NCBI GenBank assembly: GCA_964641125.1
Contig: CAZXMO010000009.1
Location: 4,985-68,984 of the forward strand
Length of the DNA stretch: 64,000 nt
Direction: 5' to 3'
DNA from: JBKHAJ01 sp964641125
GTDB taxonomy: Bacteria; Spirochaetota; Spirochaetia; SPDA01; CAZSGZ01
In this document: positions 57,564-64,000 of the stretch, piece by piece
Layout of the letters: each line of letters starts with the position of its first letter
Numbering within the stretch: position 1 is the stretch's first letter
Made by a program: the position numbers and the translations under genes
The notes under the pieces: generated by a model
What the model saw: the letters and a program-made list of their open reading frames with translations, nothing else
Database searches by the model: none
Told to the model about the DNA's origin: nothing

Positions 57564-60500
57564 ACATCGGAAAGTTCTCGGTCCGGAACCCGGTCCTCGT
57601 CAATATCGCTATCGTAGCCATCCTCGTCCTCGGGGGTCTAAGCCTGGGCAGGCTCCCCCGGGAACAGTTTTCGGAGGTCCCCTTCTTCTGGGTCAATGTG
57701 ATTGTGCCCTATCCCGGGGTGTCCGCCGAGGATATAGAACAGGCGGTGACCGTACCGGTGGAGAACGAGATGCAGGGTATCGACAGTCTGTCTCAGATCC
57801 AGTCGGTCACTTCCGAGGGACTCAGTGTCGTTCGGGTGGAATTCGAGGACGGGATTTCCAATGATGAGTTCGATCGTCTCTATCAGGATGTCCGTACCCG
57901 TTTCGCCCGGGTGGAGCTCCCCGAGGGGACCCTGCAGGCGGCGGTCGATGATTTTTCCTCCACCGATTTTCTTCCGGTCATCGAGGTTGTTGTCGCGGGG
58001 AGCACCGACTACTCCGTGATAGCCGAAGAGGCACGCCTTCTTTCCGACCGCCTCCGGCGGATAAGCCAGGTATCCGGGGTCGACGCGGTGGGACTTAAGG
58101 ATAGGCAGGTCGTTATCCGGGCGGACCGTAATAAGCTCGAATCGATAGGTCTGTCTATGAACGAGCTCATTCGGGCGGTAGGCTTGCGGAACGTCACCGT
58201 CCCGGGGGGAAGCCTCGGGACCGAGACCCGGGAGTATCTCCTCCGCACGGTGGGACGAATGGAAAGGACGGAAGATTTCGGGGACATCATCGTCAGGAGA
58301 GGGGAATCCGGGGTCGTCCATATAAGGGATATCGCGACCATCGAAGAAGCCTACGATCCCGCCGGGATCGATGCCCGCTTCAACGGTGAAGAGGCGATAG
58401 TACTCCGGATAAACAAGGTCCCCCGGGGCAATTCGGTGGGGGTCATCGAGGACGTCAAAGCCGAGGTGGCCCGGTACCTGGAAGCGGTGCCTCCCGGCGT
58501 CCGAGTAGAGCTTACTGGGGACTCCACCGTTCAGATCAGAGAGAGTATCCGGATCCTTTTGAATAACGCGATCTTCGGTCTTGCCCTCCTCACCCTTATC
58601 CTCTTCCTCTTTATCGGAATTCGAAACGCCTTGATGACCGCATTAGGTATTCCGGTGACCTTCGCGGTTACCTTCATCGTCCTCGAGGCCTTGGGTGAGA
58701 CCTTCAATACAAATACCCTCTTCGGGATGGTCCTGGTCCTAGGGCTCATCGTGGACCACGCAATCGTAATCAGTGAGAACAGCTTCCGCCTCCAGCAGGA
58801 GGGGATGAGCAGGAAAGAGGCCGCCGAGAAAGGGGTCAATCAGGTGGTGGGGCCGGTTGTGGCTGCCACCGCGACCACCATAGCCGCTTTTCTCCCTCTA
58901 ATGATCCTTCCGGGGACCATCGGAAAATTCTTAAGGGTCATACCCTTGACCGTGTCCATCGCTTTAGCGGCCTCCACCTTCGAATCGGTTGTCTTCCTCC
59001 CCGCCCATTTCGCTGAGTGGCCCGGGGGCGGGGCGGGGAAGAGGGGAGGCAAGCTCAAGAAGCTGCGTATACTCCGCAAAAACCGCTTCGAAGGTTTTAG
59101 GAAGTGGTTCGAGGGTGTACTCGAGCGGGTCTACACAAGAAGAAAGCTTGCCGCAGCTATTATGATATTCCTCGCCTTGGGGGGATGCGGACTGGTCCCG
59201 GCCCTCAATCAGGACCTCTTCAGCGCCGAGGATTTTACCCTGTTTTATATCGACTTAGAGCTCGCGCCGGGAACGCCTAAGGAACGGACAAACCGGGTGG
59301 TGAAGGGTTACGAGGACCGGATCATTCCCTCGATCGGTAACGGCGAAGTGGTTTCCGTGACTTCTTCGGTGGGGTTTTCCTCCGGGGACGACGGGAACAG
59401 CGTCAAATCCAATGTGGCCCAGATCACCGTCGATTTGACCGAGCGAGATCAAGGCAGGGTCAGGTCCATTACCGAGATCATGGACGAAGTCCGGCGGACC
59501 ACAGCGGACATCCCCGGAATCGAGGGGGTGCTCTTCAGGAAGGCCCAAAACGGCCCCCCCACCGATCCTCCGGTCTCCTTCCGTCTCTTCGGGGACAGCT
59601 ATAACGAGCTCGAAGCCGCCGCGGAAGAGATCACCGATGCCTTAGCCGGCTATCCGGTCCTCCTGAATATACAGGATAACCTGGAGAAGGGGACCCCGGA
59701 GCTCCGCATTAGGCTCCTTCCTGAGCGGGCCGCCGCCCTGGGCCTCGACGCCCTGGCGCTGGGAACCTTTATCCGGGACGTCTTCGACGGCCGGACGGTG
59801 ACCACCTTCTTCAGGGACAATCAACAAATTGACGTTATCGTCACATACGCTCGGAAGGAGAGCTTCAACGTCTTCGAGCTCGATCAGATCATGATTCCCG
59901 CCCCGGACGGGCGGCAGATTCCCTTTTCCTCGGTGGCCCGGATCGAGCAGGGGGAGGCCCTCGCCGGAATCAAGCGGGTCGACGGAAAGCGGGAGATTAC
60001 CATAACCGCCGAGGCCTACTCCGACGAGACGGTCCCCGAAATTAACCGGGACATCGAGGCCCTCTTCGAGTCCCGAATACAGACGAGATACCCGGACCTG
60101 GTGTTGAACGTCGGAGGAGAATTCGCGGAGCTCAATAATCTGCTCATTCAAATACTTAGGGTCTTTTTGATCGGGATCTTCCTTATCTATTTGATTCTAG
60201 GTGTTCAGTTCAAATCGTATCTCAAGCCGCTCCTGATCCTCCTCACCGTTCCCTTCTCCTTCTTCGGGGTTATTCTCTACCTCTTCATATCGGGGACCCC
60301 CTTCTCCACCACCGTCCTCTACGCGGCTGTGGCTCTTGCGGGAATCGCGGTAAACGACAGCATTGTGCTTATCAGCTTCATAAATGAGCGAAGAGAAGAG
60401 GGCGCCTCGGTGAAGGATGCGGTAATCGGTGCGGCGGGGACCCGGCTGAGACCGATCATCCTGACTTCGCTGACCACAATAGCGGGACTCCTTCCGACTG

Positions 60501-60661
60501 CGGTCGGAATCGGGGGAAAGTCGGTGGTATGGAGCCCCATGGCGAGCACCATCGTTTTCGGCCTTATCTTCTCGACGATCACCGCGCTTCTGGTCATTCC
60601 CGCTTTCTACGGCATCTTCTTCGACCGGACGAAGGCGAAAGCAGCGGCGGCGGACGCATAA
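57560..60661 (+). CDS. RND multidrug efflux permease (AcrB/MexB superfamily)
   Basis: Inner-membrane proton-driven exporter of 1033 aa with 12 predicted TM helices and two large periplasmic loops. FSVRNPVLVNIAIVAILVLGGL is TM1, EQAVTVPVENEMQGIDSLSQI the porter start, and LGLIVDHAIVISENSFRLQQEG the TM4 region. There the usual Asp-Asp pair is Asp-His, so proton relay may differ. GIAVNDSIVLISFINERREEG is the matching C-terminal motif. No outer-membrane TolC-like gene follows. The substrate is unknown. Confidence 0.94.
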   Translation: MNIGKFSVRNPVLVNIAIVAILVLGGLSLGRLPREQFSEVPFFWVNVIVPYPGVSAEDIEQAVTVPVENEMQGIDSLSQIQSVTSEGLSVVRVEFEDGISNDEFDRLYQDVRTRFARVELPEGTLQAAVDDFSSTDFLPVIEVVVAGSTDYSVIAEEARLLSDRLRRISQVSGVDAVGLKDRQVVIRADRNKLESIGLSMNELIRAVGLRNVTVPGGSLGTETREYLLRTVGRMERTEDFGDIIVRRGESGVVHIRDIATIEEAYDPAGIDARFNGEEAIVLRINKVPRGNSVGVIEDVKAEVARYLEAVPPGVRVELTGDSTVQIRESIRILLNNAIFGLALLTLILFLFIGIRNALMTALGIPVTFAVTFIVLEALGETFNTNTLFGMVLVLGLIVDHAIVISENSFRLQQEGMSRKEAAEKGVNQVVGPVVAATATTIAAFLPLMILPGTIGKFLRVIPLTVSIALAASTFESVVFLPAHFAEWPGGGAGKRGGKLKKLRILRKNRFEGFRKWFEGVLERVYTRRKLAAAIMIFLALGGCGLVPALNQDLFSAEDFTLFYIDLELAPGTPKERTNRVVKGYEDRIIPSIGNGEVVSVTSSVGFSSGDDGNSVKSNVAQITVDLTERDQGRVRSITEIMDEVRRTTADIPGIEGVLFRKAQNGPPTDPPVSFRLFGDSYNELEAAAEEITDALAGYPVLLNIQDNLEKGTPELRIRLLPERAAALGLDALALGTFIRDVFDGRTVTTFFRDNQQIDVIVTYARKESFNVFELDQIMIPAPDGRQIPFSSVARIEQGEALAGIKRVDGKREITITAEAYSDETVPEINRDIEALFESRIQTRYPDLVLNVGGEFAELNNLLIQILRVFLIGIFLIYLILGVQFKSYLKPLLILLTVPFSFFGVILYLFISGTPFSTTVLYAAVALAGIAVNDSIVLISFINERREEGASVKDAVIGAAGTRLRPIILTSLTTIAGLLPTAVGIGGKSVVWSPMASTIVFGLIFSTITALLVIPAFYGIFFDRTKAKAAAADA

Positions 60662-60684
60662 ACCGCCGCCGAGCCGATTTCCCC

Positions 60685-60713
60685 TTGATTTCGCACTCCA
60701 AATGGGTTATAAA
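60685..60713 (+). promoter_or_regulatory. Promoter of the purine permease gene
   Basis: TTGATT (60685-60690), 17-bp spacer, TATAAA (60708-60713). The ~60-nt leader ends in TAGGAGG; it is too short for a purine riboswitch and none is seen. Confidence 0.55.
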
Positions 60714-60780
60714 GATTCTTTCCACAGAAACAGCTTGTGTGTTTCATCAAAGCATCAATTCAAATCGTTAGGAGGAAATC

Positions 60781-62124
60781 ATGGCACAAGGAGCCGAAAA
60801 GTTCTTCAGCTTGAGTGAGCGGGGAACCAACGTCAAGACGGAAATCCGGGCGGGTATCGCCACCTTCCTCACAATGGCCTACATCATTGTGGTGAACCCG
60901 GGAATTCTGTCTGCAACCGGGATGCCCTTCGACGGGGTCCTTTTCGCGACCGTCTTGGTCTGCGCGGTCAGCTCGATCCTGATGGGGCTGTTCGCGAACC
61001 TTCCCTTCGGCGTGGCCCCGGGAATGGGGATCAACGCCTTCTTTACTTTTACCCTGGTAATCGGGATGGGAATCAGCTGGCAGACCGCCCTAGGCGCGGT
61101 ATTCATCTCGGGTATCGTCTTTATCCTTCTGTCCATCTTCAAGGTCCGGGAGATCATCGTCCGGGCGATTCCCGCGTGTCTCAGATACGCCGTCGCCGCC
61201 GGTATCGGACTGTTCCTGGCCCTGATAGGATTTACCAGCGTCGGGTTCATCGTGGCGAACCCCGCAACGGTTGTTTCTTTCGGCGGTATGACCGCCCAGA
61301 CCATCATTTTCTTGGTCGGTCTCTTCGGCACCGGCTGGCTGGTTATCAAAAAGATCAAGGGCGCCCTTATCTACGGTATTCTCGGGACCTCCATCATAGC
61401 CCTCGTCGTAAGCCTTATCATGAAGGCCGGCGGCGGGGAGCCCTTCGTGAATCTTCCCGCGGGTGTTTTCGCCCTGCCGAGTCTCTCGGTCTTCTTCGAG
61501 CTCGACATCGCCGGGGCCTTGAGCTTGGGTATGATCCTGCCGATCTTTACCCTCCTGTTCACCGATATGTTCGACAGTATCTCCACCTTCATCGGAGTCA
61601 GCGAGGTAGGCGGTTTTATCGATGAAAAGACCGGCGAGCCTGAGAACGTCGGCCGGGCCCTCCTGGTAGATGCATTCTCCACCACCATCTCCGGGCTCTT
61701 CGGAACCTCCAGCGGTACCACCTACATCGAGAGCGCCGCGGGGGTCGAAGAAGGCGGACGGACCGGGCTGACCGCTGTCGTGGTCGGACTCCTGTTCATC
61801 CCCTTTATGTTCCTGAGTCCCTTGCTCAGCTTTATCCCCGGGGTCGCCACCGCGCCGATCCTCGTTCTGGTAGGGATTTTCATGCTCAAGCCCCTCCAAC
61901 GGGTGGAGTGGGGGAACTTCGAAGAGGCTATCCCCGCCTTCCTGGCCCTGGTCTTGATACCGCTCACCTACAGCATCACTCAGGGTATCATCTGGGGTTT
62001 CATAGCCTACACCATTCTCAAGGTGCTCAGGGGCAAGTTCAAGGAAATCCATCCGGCCCTCTGGTTCATCGACGCCTTCGCTATTCTGTCGCTGGTCCTC
62101 TCTTCCGTAGGATTGGGGGAATAA
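60781..62124 (+). CDS. AzgA-type NCS2 purine permease
   Basis: Nucleobase:proton symporter of 447 aa and ~12-14 TM segments: FFSLSERGTNVKTEIRAGIATFLTMAYIIVVNP is the AzgA/COG2252 N-terminus, PFGVAPGMGINAFF and LFTDMFDSISTFIGV (substrate-binding acid) are diagnostic, and SAAGVEEGGRTGLTAVVVGLLF is the late motif. It takes up adenine, guanine or hypoxanthine. It is monocistronic with a strong terminator. Confidence 0.94.
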   Translation: MAQGAEKFFSLSERGTNVKTEIRAGIATFLTMAYIIVVNPGILSATGMPFDGVLFATVLVCAVSSILMGLFANLPFGVAPGMGINAFFTFTLVIGMGISWQTALGAVFISGIVFILLSIFKVREIIVRAIPACLRYAVAAGIGLFLALIGFTSVGFIVANPATVVSFGGMTAQTIIFLVGLFGTGWLVIKKIKGALIYGILGTSIIALVVSLIMKAGGGEPFVNLPAGVFALPSLSVFFELDIAGALSLGMILPIFTLLFTDMFDSISTFIGVSEVGGFIDEKTGEPENVGRALLVDAFSTTISGLFGTSSGTTYIESAAGVEEGGRTGLTAVVVGLLFIPFMFLSPLLSFIPGVATAPILVLVGIFMLKPLQRVEWGNFEEAIPAFLALVLIPLTYSITQGIIWGFIAYTILKVLRGKFKEIHPALWFIDAFAILSLVLSSVGLGE

Positions 62125-62165
62125 GGGACGTCTAAAAATTTCGGGACCGAAAGGTAGCGAAAACG

Positions 62166-62197
62166 ACCGCCCCCGGGCTTCCGCGGGGCGGTTTTTT
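62166..62197 (+). terminator. Rho-independent terminator of the purine permease gene
   Basis: ACCGCCCC (62166-62173) pairs with GGGGCGGT (62185-62192), followed by six T. Confidence 0.85.
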
Positions 62198-62441
62198 CTT
62201 AAGTGACCGGATTAGACCGACTACTCCGGGTATAGTGAGATTTTCCATTACTCCGAACGCTTAAACTCCCGACGGACAATGTCTGCGGCATCGGCGTTCG
62301 GGGAATTGAACTGCTAATTCGTTGACAGGGTGTAATTCCTAAGAGTATAAGAGTTTTCATCTCATATCCTATGCTGTCCGGCATGTTAGGTAAATTGAAG
62401 TATGCCCATTAGAAATATAAACATACACTAACAATTCTAGC
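62198..62441. other. AT-rich intergenic stretch without a recognisable gene
   Basis: Between the permease terminator and the toxin-antitoxin promoter I find no convincing ORF or RNA gene. TTGACA (62321-62326) with TATAAG (62345-62350) after 18 bp resembles a promoter but leads to no assigned gene. Composition is lower in GC than the flanks, in keeping with the acquired toxin-antitoxin module. Confidence 0.5.
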
Positions 62442-62474
62442 TTGATATTCATTTAAACTAGTCGTAAACTAGTT
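62442..62474 (+). promoter_or_regulatory. Toxin-antitoxin promoter and operator, leaderless
   Basis: TTGATA (62442-62447), 17-bp spacer, TAAACT (62465-62470), 6 nt to ATG 62477. An inverted repeat AACTAGT-cgtaa-ACTAGTT (62456-62474) covers the -10, the usual place for antitoxin autorepression. Confidence 0.65.
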
Positions 62475-62476
62475 AT

Positions 62477-62719
62477 ATGAAAACATACGGTTCCTTCGAG
62501 GCTAAAACACATCTTTCCGCACTTCTCAATGAAGTATGCGAAGGAGAGGAAATCGTAATTACCCGCCATGGAAAACCGGTGGCAAAACTCTCACCATTTG
62601 ACAAAAAACCGCACAGATCGGTACAGGAAACGGTCCGGTCGATCAAAGAGAAAAGCATGGCGTTTGTCCTGGAAGATGCTACCGTACAGGATTTGATCGA
62701 TGAGGGACGAAAAAGGTAA
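62477..62719 (+). CDS. Phd/YefM-type antitoxin
   Basis: Antitoxin of 80 aa: KTYGSFEAKTHLSALLNEVCEGEEIVITRHGKPVAKL is the Phd/YefM DNA-binding fold. The acidic/basic C-terminal tail (FVLEDATVQDLIDEGRKR) would wrap and neutralise the toxin. The stop overlaps the toxin start (TAATG). Confidence 0.92.
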   Translation: MKTYGSFEAKTHLSALLNEVCEGEEIVITRHGKPVAKLSPFDKKPHRSVQETVRSIKEKSMAFVLEDATVQDLIDEGRKR

Positions 62720-63174
62720 TGCATCGTGAAAAGAGCTTTATCCTGGATTGCTCGGTATCCGCGTCATGGTGTTTTGCAGATGAGAATGACGCATATACGA
62801 CTGCCGTTTTGGATAGTTTTACCGAGGAGTACACGGCATTGGTTCCTTCACTCTGGTATCTGGAAATGATAAATGTGTTTTGGGCTGCGGAAAGGCGAAA
62901 ACGAATAACGCGGATCGCGAGCAATCATTTTCTCGAGTTGATGGAATCTCTTCCCATCGAAACAATGCGTGATTTTTTGCCGGAATCAGGCAAAACCCTT
63001 CTTGATGCGTGCAGATTGTACGGACTCACTTCCTACGATGCTGTTTATCTGCAGAACGCCCTCGAGAGTTCCCTTCCTCTCGCAACGAAGGATCGGGATT
63101 TGAGGAATGCATGTGCGGCCGCGGGGGTACCCATTTTTCTCGCGGAGCCGGCTCCAGGTTTAGAGCCGGGATAG
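62719..63174 (+). CDS. vapC: VapC-like PIN-domain toxin
   Basis: PIN ribonuclease of 151 aa: FILDCSVSASWCFADE (first catalytic Asp), LVPSLWYLEMINVFW (catalytic Glu), TSYDAVYLQNALE (third Asp) and LATKDRDLRNACAAAG (fourth Asp). VapC toxins cleave tRNA or rRNA. The last ~10 codons (AEPAPGLEPG) encode a hairpin CCGGCTC/GAGCCGG at the DNA level and look like read-through into sequence not originally part of the gene. Confidence 0.9.
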   Translation: MHREKSFILDCSVSASWCFADENDAYTTAVLDSFTEEYTALVPSLWYLEMINVFWAAERRKRITRIASNHFLELMESLPIETMRDFLPESGKTLLDACRLYGLTSYDAVYLQNALESSLPLATKDRDLRNACAAAGVPIFLAEPAPGLEPG

Positions 63175-63265
63175 AGGCCCCGTAAACGGCAGTTACAGGA
63201 TTTTTATCATCCATTCAAACGTATCACCGGGACGGTACCTATCCCTCGAAGTGCCCGGCTTTTTG

Positions 63266-63288
63266 TCCCCACGATCGGGGGCACTCTC
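63266..63288. repeat. Solo terminal repeat of the 154-bp element family
   Basis: The 23 bases at 63266-63288 are identical to the right end of copy 2 (30990-31012), ending GGGGGCACTCTC. No matching left end or clear 9-bp duplication is found within 160 bp upstream, so this is a remnant or one-ended copy between vapC and the uup-like gene. Confidence 0.8.
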
Positions 63289-63366
63289 TACCCGTAACGT
63301 AATCGGGACATACCGCATAATTACCAGTGATTTCACTTCTCAACGGCGTGCTGTATCATGTTTTTT

Positions 63367-64000
63367 TCACGCCCACTGCGCCAACTTCTCCCAGCGGGCG
63401 GTTTTCCTTTCTATAAGGGTTTCGAGTTCTTTATGCCGAAGTGTATTCCGCTCCAATTCTTTCCGATCGTGGGTGCTGCCGGAGAACCAATTCTCGAGCT
63501 GCTCTTTCTCGTTCTCCAGCCCGCTTATCTCGTCGAGAAGCGCTTCATACTCCCGTCGTTCTTTAAACGTCAGCCCGGCCTTTTTCCGCTTCGGTTTTTC
63601 CTGCCGTCCGGAATTACCGCGCCCCGCTGTCTGCCCCGCCGGTTCCTCCGCTTTCCGAAGCATTTCTCCATATCCCCGGTAGTCCCCTAAAAAGCCCCGT
63701 ATTCCACCGTTTCCGTCGAAAATAAACAGATAATCGGTAATCCGGTTTAGTAGGCTCCGGTCATGGGATACGAGCAGGATGCAGCCTTTAAAATCGAGGA
63801 GATAGTTTTCAAGCTGCCGGATCGTCTCGATGTCCAGGTCGTTCGTCGGTTCATCAAGGAGCAGAAAGTTAGGAGATGAGGCCAACACCCGGATAAGACT
63901 CAGCCGGCGAAACTCCCCGCCGGAGAGAGTGCCTAAGGGTTGGAGAAACATCGGCCGGGGGAAAAGGAAGCTCTCGAGAAACTGCTCGGCTGAAACCGAA
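63367..64000 (-). CDS. uup: ABC-F ATPase, Uup-like (C-terminal part, cut by window edge)
   Basis: Soluble ABC-F protein acting on ribosomes or DNA structures. The visible part is the C-terminal third: EQFLESFLFPRP, signature LSGGEFRRLSLIRVLA, Walker B NFLLLDEPTNDLD, H-loop LLVSHDRSLLNRI, then the Arg-Phe region of Uup (LFIFDGNGGIRGFLGDY). A basic linker and the C-terminal coiled coil (LTFKERREYEALLDEISGLENEKEQLEN) typical of Uup follow. The reading frame stays open to base 64000; the ATG at 63951 is internal. Confidence 0.92.
   Translation of the reverse strand, partial: SVSAEQFLESFLFPRPMFLQPLGTLSGGEFRRLSLIRVLASSPNFLLLDEPTNDLDIETIRQLENYLLDFKGCILLVSHDRSLLNRITDYLFIFDGNGGIRGFLGDYRGYGEMLRKAEEPAGQTAGRGNSGRQEKPKRKKAGLTFKERREYEALLDEISGLENEKEQLENWFSGSTHDRKELERNTLRHKELETLIERKTARWEKLAQWA

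Noticed and set aside
61090..62052. 320-codon open frame antisense to the purine permease
   Set aside because: Very acidic, low-complexity translation and full overlap with a confidently assigned transporter.
63148..63170. Hairpin CCGGCTC/GAGCCGG as the vapC terminator
   Set aside because: It lies inside the last codons and has no T tract on either side.
63135..63288. A third complete 154-bp element ending at 63288
   Set aside because: No left terminal repeat occurs at or near 63135 and no convincing 9-bp duplication of TACCCGTAA is present.
1..64000. CRISPR arrays, rRNA and tRNA genes, integrase attachment sites
   Set aside because: No regularly spaced repeats, no rRNA-like sequence and no cloverleaf with CCA-type end was found on reading; weak tRNAs cannot be excluded without a covariance search.

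Overview
The window is a high-GC bacterial chromosome segment, densely coding on both strands. It looks like a free-living, mostly anaerobic spirochaete (Spirochaetales-like). That is inference from the long Prs, GlnE with extra N-terminal domains, CHASE2 and soluble class III cyclases, an MCP with a long tail, and a fermentative microcompartment. No rRNA or tRNA genes, CRISPR arrays or transposase genes were seen. Two 100-N gaps are scaffold artefacts, each flanked by an exact 55-bp duplication.

Layout. 0-9 kb: a beta-phosphoglucomutase-like HAD protein (cut at the window edge), MCP, SAM methyltransferase, ClpB, ArgH, Prs. 9-14.6 kb: YgjP-type metallopeptidase coupled to an ACT-domain GlnE, then a pair of half-size GDT1/UPF0016 cation transporters, one fused to a two-helix ferritin-like domain. 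14.6-17.7 kb: a receiver-PAS-PAS protein and a soluble nucleotide cyclase. 17.7-22 kb: a compact operon with an ArsM-like methyltransferase, a 31-codon Cys-rich peptide, an attenuator hairpin, a radical SAM/SPASM maturase, a thioredoxin-thioredoxin reductase fusion, a DUF1847 protein and a small CC protein. This looks like a RiPP pathway and is the best candidate for an undescribed system. 22-25 kb: PabB/PabC, an SDR and an exported protein.

25-31 kb: a bacterial microcompartment operon under a divergent DeoR regulator. It encodes two tandem-domain shell proteins (one PduT-like), one hexamer, three pentamers, a CoA-acylating aldehyde dehydrogenase with an N-terminal targeting helix and a class II aldolase with a C-terminal one. 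This matches fuculose/rhamnulose-1-phosphate to lactaldehyde to lactyl-CoA compartments. 31-45 kb: rhodanese, dihydrolipoamide dehydrogenase, a DUF4143 ATPase, then accessory carbohydrate metabolism (two amidohydrolases, a radical SAM protein, a TIM-barrel isomerase, two zinc dehydrogenases, a pentulose epimerase, DeoR, ribokinase, an FGGY kinase) that may feed the compartment. 45-56 kb: PHP hydrolase, nitrilase, HemL-like aminotransferase, a CHASE2 adenylate cyclase divergent from an envelope operon (outer-membrane barrel, FecR protein, lipoprotein). 55-64 kb: an Xre-B12/CarH-like regulator divergent from an RND efflux operon, an AzgA purine permease, a VapBC-like pair and the C-terminal end of an Uup-type ABC-F protein.

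Two features run through the window. First, a family of 154-bp non-coding elements has near-identical 23-bp terminal inverted repeats and 9-bp target duplications (two complete copies, one solo end). Second, many promoters have the -10 box only 6-8 nt before the ATG and no Shine-Dalgarno sequence, which implies leaderless mRNAs.
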